Part shown: positions 24,943-34,694 of the stretch, piece by piece
Layout of the letters: each line of letters opens with the position of its first letter
Numbering within the stretch: the first letter of the stretch is position 1
From: Mesobaculum littorinae
GTDB lineage: Bacteria; Pseudomonadota; Alphaproteobacteria; Rhodobacterales; Rhodobacteraceae
NCBI RefSeq assembly: GCF_004011175.1
Contig: NZ_RQXX01000004.1
Span: 62,001-126,000 of the forward strand
DNA: 64,000 nt
Direction: 5' to 3'
The notes under the pieces: model-generated
What the model was told of the DNA's origin: nothing
Seen by the model: only the letters and a program-made list of their open reading frames with translations
Databases searched by the model: none
Translations under genes and position numbers: made by a program

Positions 24943-27438
24943 CTAGCCGTCGGCGCGCAGCGACAGGTTCTGCGGATCGTAGGGGCTGTCCTCGGTCACC
25001 TCGGCGGGCCAGAGGTCGCCCATGATCCGCACCTCGAGCCTGGTGCCCGGCGTCGCGCAGTCGGGCACGACATAGCCCATGCCGATGGACTTGCCGAAGG
25101 CCGCCGACCATCCGCCCGACGTCAGCCGCCCGACGCGGCGGTCACCCTGGTAGAGCGCCTCGCGCCCCCAGGGGTCGGCATCCTCGGGGCCGTCGATCAG
25201 AAGCGTCACGCAGGCGGTGCGCACGCCCTTGTCCTGCATCGCGGCCTTGCCGTGGAACTCCTTGCCCAGGTCGACGAAGCGGTCCAGCCCTGCCTCGAGC
25301 GGGGTGGCGTCGCGGCCAAGCTCGTTGCCGTAGGCGCGGTAGGATTTCTCCTGCCGCAGCCAGTTCTGCGCCCGCGCGCCCACGGGCACCATTCCGTGCG
25401 GCGCGCCAGCCTCCATCAGCTTGTCCCAGAGGTGGGTCTGCATCTCGATGGGGTGGTGAAGCTCCCACCCAAGCTCGCCCGTGTAGGCGACGCGCAGGGC
25501 ACGGACGGGGACCATCCCCAGCTCGATATCGCGCACCGACAGCCACGGGAACCGCTTGTTCGACAGTGCGGTGTCGGGCTCGGCATCGCGGATCAGGGTC
25601 GACAGGATGTCGCGTGCCTTCGGCCCTGCCAGCGCGAAGACGCCCCATTGCGTGGTCACGTCCTGCACGTTGATGCGCCCGACCTCGGGCTCCTTCTCTG
25701 CGATGGCGTGGTAGAGGAAATCCTGGTCATAGGCGTGGTTGCCGCCGGACGAGATCAGGGTGTAGTCGTCCTCGCCCGTCCGGATGATGGTGTATTCGAC
25801 GCGGATCGTGCCGGCGACGGTCAGGGCATAGGTCAGGTTGATGCGCCCGACCTTGGGCAGGCGGTTGGTGGTGAACCAGTCGAGGAACGCGGTCGCGCCG
25901 GGCCCCCAGACGCGGTGCTTGGCAAAGGCCGTGGCGTCGATCAGGCCCGCGGCTTCGCGCACCGCCTGCGCCTCGGACGCGGCGTGGCGCCACCAGTTGC
26001 CGCGGCGGAACGACCGCGCGTCGTGGTCGAAGCCTTCGGGCGCGTCCTTGGGGCCGTAGTAGTTGGGACGTTCCCACCCGTTGACGGTGCCGAACTGGGC
26101 GCCCAGCGCCTTTTGCCGGTCATAGGCCGGCGCGGTGCGCAGGGGCCGCGCGGCAGGACGCTCCTCGTCGGGGTGGTGCAGGACGTAGACGTGGGAATAC
26201 GCCTCTTCGTTCTTGCGCGCGGCATACTCGGTCGTCATCCACGGCCCGTAGCGGCGGGGGTCGAGGGATGCCATGTCGATCTCGGCCTCGCCCTCGGTCA
26301 TCACCTGCGCAAGGTAGTGGCCCGCCCCGCCCGCGGCGGTGATCCCGAAGCTGAAGCCTTCGGCCAGCCACATGTTGCGCAGCCCCGGGGCGGGGCCCAG
26401 CAAGGGGTTGCCGTCGGGGGTGTAGCAGATCGGGCCGTTGTAGTCGTCCTTGAGCCCCACCGTCTCAGAGCTTGGGATGCGGTGGATCATGCTCATGTAT
26501 TCCTCTTCGATCCGGTCCAGATCGAGGGGGAAGAGGTCGGCGCGGAAGCTTTCGGGCACATCGTAGAGGAACCGTGCCGGCGCGCCGTCCTCGTAAGGGC
26601 CAAGGATCCAGCCGCCGCGTTCCTCGCGCACGTACCATTTCGCATCGGCGTCGCGCAGCACGGGGTGCTGTTCATGGGTCTTGCGGTACTCGACCAACGC
26701 CGGATCGGGTTCGGTGACGATGTACTGATGTTCGACCGGGATCGCGGGGATCTTGATCCCCAGCAGCCGCGCGGTGCGCTGCGCGTGGTTGCCGGTGGCG
26801 GTGACGACGTGTTCGGCCACGATCTCGGACGTCTCGCCCGAGGGGACGAGGTTGCCGCCGCGTTCGACCATCTTCGACAGCCCGACGCGCCACTCGGACC
26901 CAGTCCAGGTGTAGCTGTCGACCTGCCATTTACGCTCGACCGTGACGCCCAGCTGGCGGGCGCCCTTGGCCATGGCCATGGTGACGTCGGCGGGGTTGAT
27001 GTAGCCGTCGGTGGGGTGGAACAGCGCGCCCTCCAGATCGTCGGTGCGCAACAGCGGCCAGCGTTCCCTGATCTGGTCGGGCGTCATCCATTCGAAGGGC
27101 ACGCCCACCGTTTCGGCCGTGGCGGCATAGAGGCGGTATTCGTCCATCCGCGCGCTGGTCTGGGCCATGCGCAGGTTGCCCACGACGAAGAACCCGGGGT
27201 TGAGACCGGTCTCCTCCTCCAGCCCCTTGTAGAACTTGATCGAGTAGTCGTGCAGGTGGGTCGTCGCGTAGGACATGTTGAAGTAGGGCAGAAGGCCCGC
27301 GGCGTGCCAGGTCGAGCCTGCCGTCAGCTCGTCCCGTTCGAGCAGCAGCGTGTCCCACCCGGCGCGGCCGAGGTGATAGGCGATCGAGGTGCCGACGGCG
27401 CCGCCGCCGACGACCAGTGCTTTTACGTGGGTTTTCAT
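24943..27438 (-). CDS. FAD-dependent dimethylglycine/sarcosine dehydrogenase-like protein with GcvT domain
   Basis: An 831-residue two-part enzyme. Residues 1 to about 390 are a DAO-type FAD oxidoreductase ([29 protein letters not shown], with the His expected to bind FAD covalently). About 430-831 form a tetrahydrofolate-binding GcvT domain ([37 protein letters not shown]). Such enzymes demethylate N-methyl amino acids and pass the one-carbon unit to folate. The substrate could be dimethylglycine, sarcosine or a related methylamine; sequence alone does not decide. ATG 27438 is chosen for the GGGA eight bases upstream. It is divergent from panC and stands alone. Confidence 0.88.
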   Translation of the reverse strand: MKTHVKALVVGGGAVGTSIAYHLGRAGWDTLLLERDELTAGSTWHAAGLLPYFNMSYATTHLHDYSIKFYKGLEEETGLNPGFFVVGNLRMAQTSARMDEYRLYAATAETVGVPFEWMTPDQIRERWPLLRTDDLEGALFHPTDGYINPADVTMAMAKGARQLGVTVERKWQVDSYTWTGSEWRVGLSKMVERGGNLVPSGETSEIVAEHVVTATGNHAQRTARLLGIKIPAIPVEHQYIVTEPDPALVEYRKTHEQHPVLRDADAKWYVREERGGWILGPYEDGAPARFLYDVPESFRADLFPLDLDRIEEEYMSMIHRIPSSETVGLKDDYNGPICYTPDGNPLLGPAPGLRNMWLAEGFSFGITAAGGAGHYLAQVMTEGEAEIDMASLDPRRYGPWMTTEYAARKNEEAYSHVYVLHHPDEERPAARPLRTAPAYDRQKALGAQFGTVNGWERPNYYGPKDAPEGFDHDARSFRRGNWWRHAASEAQAVREAAGLIDATAFAKHRVWGPGATAFLDWFTTNRLPKVGRINLTYALTVAGTIRVEYTIIRTGEDDYTLISSGGNHAYDQDFLYHAIAEKEPEVGRINVQDVTTQWGVFALAGPKARDILSTLIRDAEPDTALSNKRFPWLSVRDIELGMVPVRALRVAYTGELGWELHHPIEMQTHLWDKLMEAGAPHGMVPVGARAQNWLRQEKSYRAYGNELGRDATPLEAGLDRFVDLGKEFHGKAAMQDKGVRTACVTLLIDGPEDADPWGREALYQGDRRVGRLTSGGWSAAFGKSIGMGYVVPDCATPGTRLEVRIMGDLWPAEVTEDSPYDPQNLSLRADG

Positions 27439-27740
27439 ATCAGTCATCCCTGCGCCATCCCCGACCCAAATAGGCGCGAAACGGCGATGGCTTGGGCGCG
27501 ACAGCCGACGTGTTGGGCGCCGAATGCGACGTCGGGCGTCGCGGGCCACCCGACCTGCCCCCGCATGTTGCCGCCGCACGCTGCCGCCATCCGCCCGATC
27601 TGCCGCTCCCCCGTGATCACCGCTGCACCGAAGGTCGCCTGCTTCGGCACTGATCCCCCCCAGCCCGGTTGCCGTCGGCATCGCGCCCCGTGCGGTCGCT
27701 GCACGCTGGACGACACGGCACCGTGGCCGCGCGGCGGGTG

Positions 27741-27769
27741 TTGTCTGCCTCGCCGCTCTGGCCTATCGA
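27741..27769 (+). promoter_or_regulatory. Candidate promoter of panC-panB
   Basis: TTGTCT (27741-27746), 17 bases, TATCGA (27764-27769), 25 bases before panC. Both boxes are only partial matches. The 355-base divergent spacer 27439-27793 holds no gene I can support. Confidence 0.3.
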
Positions 27770-27793
27770 GACGCCCTGAAGGGGGAGCACGCG

Positions 27794-28639
27794 ATGCAGA
27801 TCTGCCGCACGATTGCCGAAACGCGCACGATGCTGGCGGCATGGCGCCGCGCGGGCGACAGCGTGGGGCTGGTGCCCACGATGGGCGCGCTGCACGACGG
27901 TCACGCCGCGCTGGTGACCGCGGCCAGGGCCGAGCGGGACCGGGTGGTCGCGACAATCTTCGTCAATCCCACGCAGTTCGGCGACCCGCGCGACCTGGAG
28001 ACCTACCCCCGCAGCGAAGCCGCCGACCTGGAGCTTCTGCGCGCCCTCGGCGCCGACGCGGTGCTGATCCCCGACGCCGCCGAGATCTATCCCCGCGACG
28101 ACGAGACCATCGTCGAGACCACGCGCCTGGCCGCGCAGTTTCACGGCGCGGTGCGCCCCGGCCATTTCCGTGGCGTGGCGACGGTGGTCACGAAGCTCTT
28201 CAACATCATCCGCCCCGATGCCGCCTATTTCGGCGAAAAGGACTATCAGCAGCTGGCCGTGATCCGCCGGATGGTGCGCGATCTGCACATGGGGCTGGAC
28301 ATCGTCGGCGTTGCGACCTTCCGCGATGCCGACGGGCTGGCACTGTCGTCGCGCAACGTCCGCCTGACGCCCGCCGACCGCGCCGCCGCGCCGGTGCTGC
28401 ACCGCGCACTGCAGGCCGGTGCCGCCGTCTACGAAAGCGGCGCCACGGTCGAGGCCGCGGCCCAGGCGATCCGCGACGTCGTCGCCACCGAACCGCGCGC
28501 CGAACTGACCGGGCTCGACATCGTCGAAGCCGGGCGCTTCGTCCCCGCCACGGGCCGCCCCGAGGGGCTCATCGGCATCATGATCTCGGCCCGGTTCGGC
28601 GAGGTTCTCCTGATCGACCAGAAAGAGGTGAGTGCATGA
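27794..28639 (+). CDS. panC: Pantothenate synthetase
   Basis: A 281-residue ATP-dependent ligase joining pantoate and beta-alanine. The nucleotide-binding motif [14 protein letters not shown] near residue 29, IFVNPTQFG near 57, and [18 protein letters not shown] near 148 are all family signatures, as is LSSRNVRL near 185. GGGGGAG lies eight bases before ATG 27794. Its TGA overlaps the panB ATG (ATGA), so the last two steps of pantothenate synthesis visible here are coupled. Confidence 0.97.
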   Translation: MQICRTIAETRTMLAAWRRAGDSVGLVPTMGALHDGHAALVTAARAERDRVVATIFVNPTQFGDPRDLETYPRSEAADLELLRALGADAVLIPDAAEIYPRDDETIVETTRLAAQFHGAVRPGHFRGVATVVTKLFNIIRPDAAYFGEKDYQQLAVIRRMVRDLHMGLDIVGVATFRDADGLALSSRNVRLTPADRAAAPVLHRALQAGAAVYESGATVEAAAQAIRDVVATEPRAELTGLDIVEAGRFVPATGRPEGLIGIMISARFGEVLLIDQKEVSA

Positions 28640-29451
28640 GCGCGCAACCCCAGAAACCCGTTCGCCGCATCACCGCGCCGCAGATCGCCGCGCGCAAGGG
28701 GGGCGACCCGATCGTGGCGCTGACCTCCTACCACGCCCACACCGCCGCCATCGTCGACCGCCATGCCGAGGTGATCCTGGTCGGCGACAGCCTGGGCATG
28801 GTGATGCACGGGATGGAATCAACCGTGGGCGTGCCGCTGGACCTCATGCTGGTGCACGGGCGCGCGGTGGTGCGCGGCACGAAACGTGCAATGGTCGTCG
28901 TCGACATGCCTTTCGGCACCTACGAGGAAAGCCCCGCCGTGGCGTTCCGCAACGCGGCCACCATCCTCAAGGAGACCCAGTGCGGCGCGGTGAAGCTGGA
29001 GGGCGGCGCCCGGATGGCCGAGACGATCCGCTTCCTGACCGAGCGTGGCATCCCGGTGATGGCGCATATCGGCCTGACGCCGCAATCGACGCTGACAATG
29101 GGCGGCTTCCGCACGCAGGGACGCGACGAAGAGACCTGGCCGCAGCACATCGCCGACGCGCGCGCGGTGGCCGAGGCCGGGGCGTTTTCGCTGGTGGTCG
29201 AAGGCGTGGTCGAACCGCTCGCGGCCGAGATCACGAAGGCCGTCGACATCCCCACCATCGGCATCGGCGCCAGCGCCGCCTGCGACGGCCAGATCCTGGT
29301 GCTCGAGGACATGCTGGGGCTGAACCCCAAACCGCCGAAATTCGTCAAGGTCTACGGCAGCATGGCAGACCAGATCGAAGCGGCCGTGAAATCCTACGCC
29401 GACGACGTCAAGACCCGCGCCTTCCCGTCCGAGGACGAGGTCTACCGCTAG
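28636..29451 (+). CDS. panB: 3-methyl-2-oxobutanoate hydroxymethyltransferase
   Basis: A 271-residue TIM-barrel enzyme that transfers a one-carbon unit from methylene-tetrahydrofolate to 2-oxoisovalerate, forming ketopantoate. Signatures are [15 protein letters not shown] near residue 30, [15 protein letters not shown] near 50 with the metal-binding Asp, MPFGTYEES near 93, and KLEGG near 120. It needs one-carbon units, which the divergent FAD/GcvT gene nearby could help supply. A strong inverted repeat follows 60 bases after its stop. Confidence 0.97.
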   Translation: MSAQPQKPVRRITAPQIAARKGGDPIVALTSYHAHTAAIVDRHAEVILVGDSLGMVMHGMESTVGVPLDLMLVHGRAVVRGTKRAMVVVDMPFGTYEESPAVAFRNAATILKETQCGAVKLEGGARMAETIRFLTERGIPVMAHIGLTPQSTLTMGGFRTQGRDEETWPQHIADARAVAEAGAFSLVVEGVVEPLAAEITKAVDIPTIGIGASAACDGQILVLEDMLGLNPKPPKFVKVYGSMADQIEAAVKSYADDVKTRAFPSEDEVYR

Positions 29452-29510
29452 GACCCGCGGGGCGGCGCCCGCGCGCCGTTTCAGCCACAGCCACCTCTGG
29501 ACGAGCACAC

Positions 29511-29544
29511 CGGGCAGACCAACAGCTATCAGTTGATCTGCCCG
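29511..29544 (+). terminator. Long inverted repeat after panB
   Basis: CGGGCAGACCAAC (29511-29523), eight-base loop, GTTGATCTGCCCG (29532-29544): 12 of 13 positions pair. It is long enough to end panB transcription, but there is only a broken T tract after it, so an operator role for the downstream ugp operon is also possible. Confidence 0.5.
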
Positions 29545-29558
29545 ACCTCTCGGTCAAG

Positions 29559-29596
29559 CCTTTTACAAAAGGTTTATCGATCCGTCGCCTGACGGA
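29559..29596 (+). promoter_or_regulatory. Two further palindromes upstream of ugpB
   Basis: CCTTTTACAAAAGG (29559-29572) is a 14-base palindrome broken only at its centre; TCCGTC-GCCT-GACGGA (29581-29596) follows. They lie 90-130 bases before the ugpB start and look like regulator-binding sites. I found no convincing Pho box here. Confidence 0.4.
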
Positions 29597-29685
29597 CATT
29601 CCCGCACCGCAAACGGACGACCGAGGCGCGCCCCCGGGCCGCCGCACCGTTTCGCGATTATCCGGGTTTGGAGGCCCTAATCCCT

Positions 29686-30942
29686 GTGACCAAGACCATC
29701 ATGTCCGCCGGCGCGCTTGTCCTGCTGGGCACCGCCATTCCGGCCACGGCCCAGACGGACACCACCACCGTCGAGTTCTGGCACAGCTTCGGCGGCAGTT
29801 CCGGCGCGGCGCTGGACCGCATCATCGAAAACTTCGAAGCCGCGCATCCCGACATCGACATCGAGGCCGAGCATGTCGGGAACTACAACGACATCGTCGC
29901 GCGCCTGCAGGCCGCGATCCCCGCGAACCGCGCCCCCGACGCGGTGATCATGGAGGTCACGCGCTACGGTCTCTTCGCCGACCGCGGCGTGCTTCTGGAC
30001 CTGACCGACAAGGTCGCCGCCGATCCGCTGTCCGACGATCTCTTCGACTTCGCGCGCGAAGTGGGGGTCTTCGAGGGCAAGAACTACATCGTGCCCTTCA
30101 ACAGCTCGACCCCGGTTCTCTACTACAACGCCGACATCCTCGACCGGGCCGGGTTCGACGAGGAACCGCCGCTGGAAACCTACGACGACCTTTTGACCGT
30201 GGCGCAACAGGTGCAGGAAGAGCTGGGCGACGAAGGCATCCGCGGCATCTCGGCGCCGGGCCAGTTCGCGCGCTGGGGCCTGATCATGGCCAATGACAGC
30301 GACCTGATCGACAGCACCACGGGCGAGATCCTGATCGACGCGCCGAACACGGTCGAGGCCTACGAATGGATGGCGGACCTGGTGCACGAGCACGATGTCG
30401 CCTCGCCCGACAACGTCACCGACGAAGATACCGGGAAGGAGGATTTCCTGGCCGGGCGCAGCGCGATCATGATGAATTCGACCGGCAACTACGGTGAATC
30501 GAAAGAGGCGCTGGGCGACGCGCTGAAGGTCCGCCCGATGCCCTGCAACAAGGTCTGCGCCACCCCCATCGGCGGCGCCGGCATCGGCATCATCGCCTCG
30601 GCCGAGGCCCGGGTGCAGGACGCCGCCTACGACTTCATCAGCTTCGCCGCCTCGCCGGAATCGAACGCGATCTGGTTCTCGGAAACCGGCTACATGCCGA
30701 TCAACCGCCACACCGCCGACCAGCAGCTGGCCAAGGACGCTCTGGCCGACAAGCCCGGGATCGACGTGGCGATCAACCAGCTCGACGTCGCGCGCGGCCG
30801 CCCGCGCCCGCCGGTCGTGACGTGGATGCGCGCCACGGAATACGACATGTGGCAGGCAATGGCGCTGGGCCAGCGCGAGGTCGAGGAGACGCTGCAGGAC
30901 TTCGCCGAGCAGACCCGGCGCGAAGAGCAGCGGCAGAATTGA
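29686..30942 (+). CDS. ugpB: ABC transporter periplasmic binding protein, glycerol-3-phosphate type
   Basis: A 418-residue solute-binding protein of the sugar/glycerol-phosphate class. The signal peptide is MTKTIMSAGALVLLGTAIPA with cleavage after TAQ, followed by TVEFWHSFGGSSG, the UgpB-like start of the mature protein. GTG 29686 is chosen because GGAGG lies 11 bases upstream; a TTG at 29668 and an ATG at 29701 fit less well. The operon that follows has two permeases, a glycerophosphodiesterase and an ATPase, which points to glycerol-3-phosphate or glycerophosphodiesters as cargo. Confidence 0.88.
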   Translation: MTKTIMSAGALVLLGTAIPATAQTDTTTVEFWHSFGGSSGAALDRIIENFEAAHPDIDIEAEHVGNYNDIVARLQAAIPANRAPDAVIMEVTRYGLFADRGVLLDLTDKVAADPLSDDLFDFAREVGVFEGKNYIVPFNSSTPVLYYNADILDRAGFDEEPPLETYDDLLTVAQQVQEELGDEGIRGISAPGQFARWGLIMANDSDLIDSTTGEILIDAPNTVEAYEWMADLVHEHDVASPDNVTDEDTGKEDFLAGRSAIMMNSTGNYGESKEALGDALKVRPMPCNKVCATPIGGAGIGIIASAEARVQDAAYDFISFAASPESNAIWFSETGYMPINRHTADQQLAKDALADKPGIDVAINQLDVARGRPRPPVVTWMRATEYDMWQAMALGQREVEETLQDFAEQTRREEQRQN

Positions 30943-30956
30943 CCCTGACCCCCGAC

Positions 30957-31877
30957 ATGTCGGCGGGCCCCGCACGGGCCCGCCGGACCGGGGCCGCCCG
31001 CCAGCAGGTCTTGCGGCGGGCGACGCCCTATCTGCTGGTCCTGCCCCTTCTGGCCTTTATCGCCACCTTCACCTACCTCCCCATCGCGATGAGCGTGAAC
31101 CTCAGCTTTCGCGAATGGGATTTCCTGTCGCCCGACAAGCCCTTCGTCGGGTTCGAAAACTACCGCCTGCTGCTGACCTCGCACCAGTTCTGGAACTCGC
31201 TGCAGGTGACGGCGGTCTTCGCGCTGGTCTCGGTGCCGCTGCGGCTGGTTTTGGCGTTGGCCATCGCCAGCTACCTCGTCCGCGAAACCCTGCCCGCCCG
31301 GGTTCTGCGCGGCGCGCTGTTTTTGCCCGCCGTCACCTCGACCGTGGCGATCGGCGTCGTCTTCTCCTGGGTCTTCGCGACCGACCAGGGGCTGGTGAAC
31401 GGGCTCTTCCAGCTTCTGGGCCTGCCCAAGGTGACGTGGATGCAGGACCCGCAGCTGGCGCTTTGGGTGCTGATCCTCGTCAACACGTGGAAGCAGCTGG
31501 GCTACGACATCATCATCTACATCGCCGGACTGCAGGCCGTGCCGGGCGAGCTTTACGATGCGGCTTCGGTCGATGGCGGGCGACGGTTTCACGTGTTTCG
31601 CCGGGTGACCGTGCCGCTGGTGATGCCGACGACCTATTTCCTGCTGGTGATCTCGGTCATCGACGCGTTCCAGGTCTTTACCATCGTCGACGTGATGACC
31701 CGGGGCGGCCCGGCGGGGGCGACAGACATGCTGGTCAACATGCTCTACCGCGTGGGCTTTACCCTGTTCGACATCGGCACCGGATCGGCGCTGGCGGTAC
31801 TTCTGTTCATCCTGCTCATCACGCTGGCAGTGGTGAAGGCCCGCGTGATCGGGCGGAAGGTGCATTATGACTCGTGA
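30957..31877 (+). CDS. ugpA: ABC transporter permease, UgpA type
   Basis: A 306-residue inner-membrane permease with six predicted helices, from LLVLPLLAFIATFTYLP to the C-terminal ALAVLLFILLITLAVV. The ATPase-contact loop is in ELYDAASVDGGRRFHVFRR near residue 200. ATG 30957 lacks a clear ribosome site; a TTG at 30939 overlapping the ugpB stop is an alternative that adds six residues. Its 3' end overlaps ugpE by 11 bases. Confidence 0.9.
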   Translation: MSAGPARARRTGAARQQVLRRATPYLLVLPLLAFIATFTYLPIAMSVNLSFREWDFLSPDKPFVGFENYRLLLTSHQFWNSLQVTAVFALVSVPLRLVLALAIASYLVRETLPARVLRGALFLPAVTSTVAIGVVFSWVFATDQGLVNGLFQLLGLPKVTWMQDPQLALWVLILVNTWKQLGYDIIIYIAGLQAVPGELYDAASVDGGRRFHVFRRVTVPLVMPTTYFLLVISVIDAFQVFTIVDVMTRGGPAGATDMLVNMLYRVGFTLFDIGTGSALAVLLFILLITLAVVKARVIGRKVHYDS

Positions 31878-32673
31878 CCGCATGCTGACGCTGGGCGCGC
31901 TGGCGGCGGGGCTCCTGTTCCTGTCGCCGGTGCTCTATTCGATCTGGATGTCGTTCCAGACGGCGAACGCCTACTATACCGGCACGCTGGATTTCACCCT
32001 GCGCAACTACGCCGTGTCGATCGGCGACTACGGCTTTGCCCGCTACCTGATGAACAGCATCATCGTCTCGGGCCTCGTCACCATCGCGGGGCTGGCGATG
32101 GCGACGATGGCGGCCTTTGCCTTCGCGCGCTGGACCTTTCGCGGCGGCAATCTGCTGTTCGCCGCCGTGGTCGCGACGCTGATGATCCCCAGCCACATCA
32201 CGCTGATCCCGAACTACCTTACCCTAGCGCGGGTCGGGCTTCTGGACACCTACGCGGGGCTGATCCTGCCCGCGATCTCGAACGGCTTCGCCGCGTTCTT
32301 CCTGCGCCAGTACATCCGCGGCATCCCCCGCGCGCTGGACGAAGCCGCCTACATGGACGGCGCCACGCCCCTGCAGGTGCTGTGGCGGGTGATCGTGCCG
32401 GTGGCGCGGCCCGCGATCCTGTCGATGGGCCTCTTCATCTTCATATCCGAGTGGAACAACTACATCTGGCCGCTCGTCGCCGTCAGCGACCAGGACCTCT
32501 ATACCCTGCAGATCGGCCTGGCGCGGCTTTACAAGCTGAACCCGGGCGAGGGGTCGATCGACTGGCCGCTGGTGATGGCGGCCTCGACCCTGACGATCCT
32601 GCCCGTCCTCCTCGGTTTCCTGCTGGTCGAACGCCACCTCGTGCGCGGCATCACCATGGGGGCCGTCAAGTAA
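31867..32673 (+). CDS. ugpE: ABC transporter permease, UgpE type
   Basis: A 268-residue permease, partner of UgpA, with six predicted helices and the EAA loop DEAAYMDGATPLQVLWRV near residue 160. The N-terminal helix is LGALAAGLLFLSPVLYSIW. It overlaps ugpA by 11 bases, and its TAA is next to two candidate starts of the following phosphodiesterase gene. Confidence 0.92.
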   Translation: MTRDRMLTLGALAAGLLFLSPVLYSIWMSFQTANAYYTGTLDFTLRNYAVSIGDYGFARYLMNSIIVSGLVTIAGLAMATMAAFAFARWTFRGGNLLFAAVVATLMIPSHITLIPNYLTLARVGLLDTYAGLILPAISNGFAAFFLRQYIRGIPRALDEAAYMDGATPLQVLWRVIVPVARPAILSMGLFIFISEWNNYIWPLVAVSDQDLYTLQIGLARLYKLNPGEGSIDWPLVMAASTLTILPVLLGFLLVERHLVRGITMGAVK

Positions 32674-32684
32674 TGGAGCATCAC

Positions 32685-33431
32685 ATGACCCGCATCGCCT
32701 CGCACCGCGGCGGCACGCTGGAATTCGGCGACTCGACGCCGCAAGGCTTTGCCGCCACCGCCGTCCTGCCGCTGGAGGAGGTCGAATTCGACGTCCATCC
32801 CACCGCGGACGGCGCGATCATGGTGCATCACGACGCCACGCTCGACCGCACCACCGACCGAAGCGGCGCCATCGCCGCATTGACCGAGGCCGAGGTGCGC
32901 GCGGCGGTGATCGACCATGCCGCGGGCGGGCACCCGATTTCGCTGGCCGAGCTCTGCGGGATCTTTCGCGACAGCCCGGTCGCCTTCCGCTGCGAGATCA
33001 AGCCCGGGGTCGACGGGCTGCCCTATGCAGGCTTCGTACCCCGGGTGGTCGACGCGCTCGCCCACGGCGGGATGCTGGAGCGGACGGGCTTCAGCGCGTT
33101 CCCGCTGGAAACGCTCGAGGCGCTGGGACAGGCCAGCGACCGGCCGCGACTGTGGCTGGTCAGTCCGCCGGTGCTGCGGCAGGTGGGGACAGCGGGCGTG
33201 ATCGAGTTGGCCCGCGCACGGTCCATCCCCGAGATCGGGGTGCATGTCGACACCGCCACGCCCGAGCTGATGGCACGGGTGCAGGACGCGGGGCTCGACT
33301 TCGGGGTCTGGGGCGCCCACGGCGCGACGCAGATCGACGCGGCTCTGGCGCTTGGCGTCAAGGTCTTCACCACCGACCGTCCCAGCCTTGCCATCGCGCG
33401 GCGCGCCGCTTTCCGGGGGGACGCGGCATGA
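32685..33431 (+). CDS. ugpQ: Glycerophosphodiester phosphodiesterase
   Basis: A 248-residue GDPD-family TIM barrel that hydrolyses glycerophosphodiesters to glycerol-3-phosphate and an alcohol. Catalytic segments are RIASHRGG at the N-terminus, LEEVEFDVHPTADG near residue 31 and MVHHDATLDRTTDRSG near 46. There is no signal peptide, so it acts on imported substrate in the cytoplasm. ATG 32685 has GGAG six bases upstream; ATG 32673, touching the ugpE stop, is an alternative. Its place between permease and ATPase genes supports glycerophosphodiester uptake and cleavage. Confidence 0.92.
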   Translation: MTRIASHRGGTLEFGDSTPQGFAATAVLPLEEVEFDVHPTADGAIMVHHDATLDRTTDRSGAIAALTEAEVRAAVIDHAAGGHPISLAELCGIFRDSPVAFRCEIKPGVDGLPYAGFVPRVVDALAHGGMLERTGFSAFPLETLEALGQASDRPRLWLVSPPVLRQVGTAGVIELARARSIPEIGVHVDTATPELMARVQDAGLDFGVWGAHGATQIDAALALGVKVFTTDRPSLAIARRAAFRGDAA

Positions 33432-34489
33432 GCGCGATCCAGCTGACCGACATCGTCAAGAGCTACGCCCACGGCCCGCAGGTGCTGCACGGCGTGTCGA
33501 TGGACATCCGCGACGGCGAGTTCGCCGTGATCGTCGGCCCCTCGGGCTGCGGCAAGTCCACGCTGCTGCGGCTGATCGCGGGGCTGGAACAGGTCTCGGG
33601 CGGGGACATCACCATCGGCGGGCAGCGCGCCAACGACATGGCGCCGCAGGACCGCGACATCGCGATGATCTTCCAGAACTACGCGCTTTATCCGCACATG
33701 ACGGTGCGCCAGAACATCGCCTTCGGGTTGGAATTGCGCCGCGTGCCAAGGGCCGTCCGTACCGCCCGGGCCGAAGAGGTCGCCGCGATGCTGCGCCTGA
33801 CCCCCTATCTCGACCGCAAGCCCGGCGCGCTGTCGGGCGGGCAGCGGCAGCGGGTGGCGATGGGCCGGGCCATGGCGCGCGACACCACGACCTTCCTGAT
33901 GGACGAGCCCCTCTCGAACCTCGACAACGCGCTGCGCACCGAGATGCGGACCGAGATCAAGGAGCTTCACGGCAAGCTCAAGGCAACGATCGTCTACGTC
34001 ACGCACGACCAGACCGAGGCGCTGTCGCTTGCCGACCGTGTGGCCGTCATGAAGGACGGCCACCTGCAGCAATTCGACACGCCCGAGGCGATCTACGACC
34101 GGCCCGCCAACCGCTTCGTCGCCGGGTTCCTGGGGCAACCCGCGATGAACTTCGCCCTGGCCCGCGATCTGCCCGGACTGCGGGCGCCGGGCGACAGCAT
34201 CGCCGGGCTGCGGCCCGAGGCGCTGTCGCTGCACGGCACCGCCCCCGGCGGGCCCGCCCTGCGCGCCCGCGTCACGCTGTCCGAGATGACGGGCTCGGGC
34301 GTGATCCTGCATTGCGACACCGACGCCGGACGGATGACCGCGGTCACCCCGCGCCACGCGCTTCCCCCCGACCCGGGCGCATTATGGCTGGGTTTCGACC
34401 CCGCCCGGGTGCATCTTTTCGATGCCGCCACAGGGACCCGGCGCCCGGCCCCCGCGGCCCAGCCGCACACGGCCAACCTCTCGGCCTGA
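33428..34489 (+). CDS. ugpC: ABC transporter ATP-binding protein, UgpC type
   Basis: A 353-residue ATPase of the MalK/UgpC class. Walker A is GPSGCGKST near residue 38, the signature is LSGGQRQRVAMGRAMA near 135, Walker B is TTFLMDEPLSNLD near 155 and the switch His is in VYVTHDQTEA near 190. The C-terminal 115 residues form the regulatory beta domain typical of this class. ATG 33428 overlaps the ugpQ stop. It ends with a roughly 20-residue Pro/Ala-rich tail. Confidence 0.94.
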   Translation: MSAIQLTDIVKSYAHGPQVLHGVSMDIRDGEFAVIVGPSGCGKSTLLRLIAGLEQVSGGDITIGGQRANDMAPQDRDIAMIFQNYALYPHMTVRQNIAFGLELRRVPRAVRTARAEEVAAMLRLTPYLDRKPGALSGGQRQRVAMGRAMARDTTTFLMDEPLSNLDNALRTEMRTEIKELHGKLKATIVYVTHDQTEALSLADRVAVMKDGHLQQFDTPEAIYDRPANRFVAGFLGQPAMNFALARDLPGLRAPGDSIAGLRPEALSLHGTAPGGPALRARVTLSEMTGSGVILHCDTDAGRMTAVTPRHALPPDPGALWLGFDPARVHLFDAATGTRRPAPAAQPHTANLSA

Positions 34490-34694
34490 CCCGCCCGCCG
34501 GGGACCGACCGGCGCCGACCACGATGATCCCCGGCCCCGGCAGGGCCCGTCCGCCTGCGCCGCCCGCCTGCCCTGCCCGCCTGCGCCGCGTGCCGTGTGC
34601 GCTGGCGCAGGGGCCCCGCGCCCCCCTGCCCCTCTGTGCGTCGGGGCAGGCTATGCTAGCTCTTTGCCCAACAGCAGCATGCAGGAGAGGTCAC

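Noticed and set aside
24856-29451. A single plus-strand frame reaching from 24856 to the panB stop
   Set aside because: Only the last 271 codons are a real gene (panB from 28636). The rest is antisense to the FAD/GcvT gene and out of frame through panC.
30943-30956. Frameshift or gap between ugpB and ugpA
   Set aside because: The frames are normal; only the ugpA start codon (TTG 30939 or ATG 30957) is uncertain.
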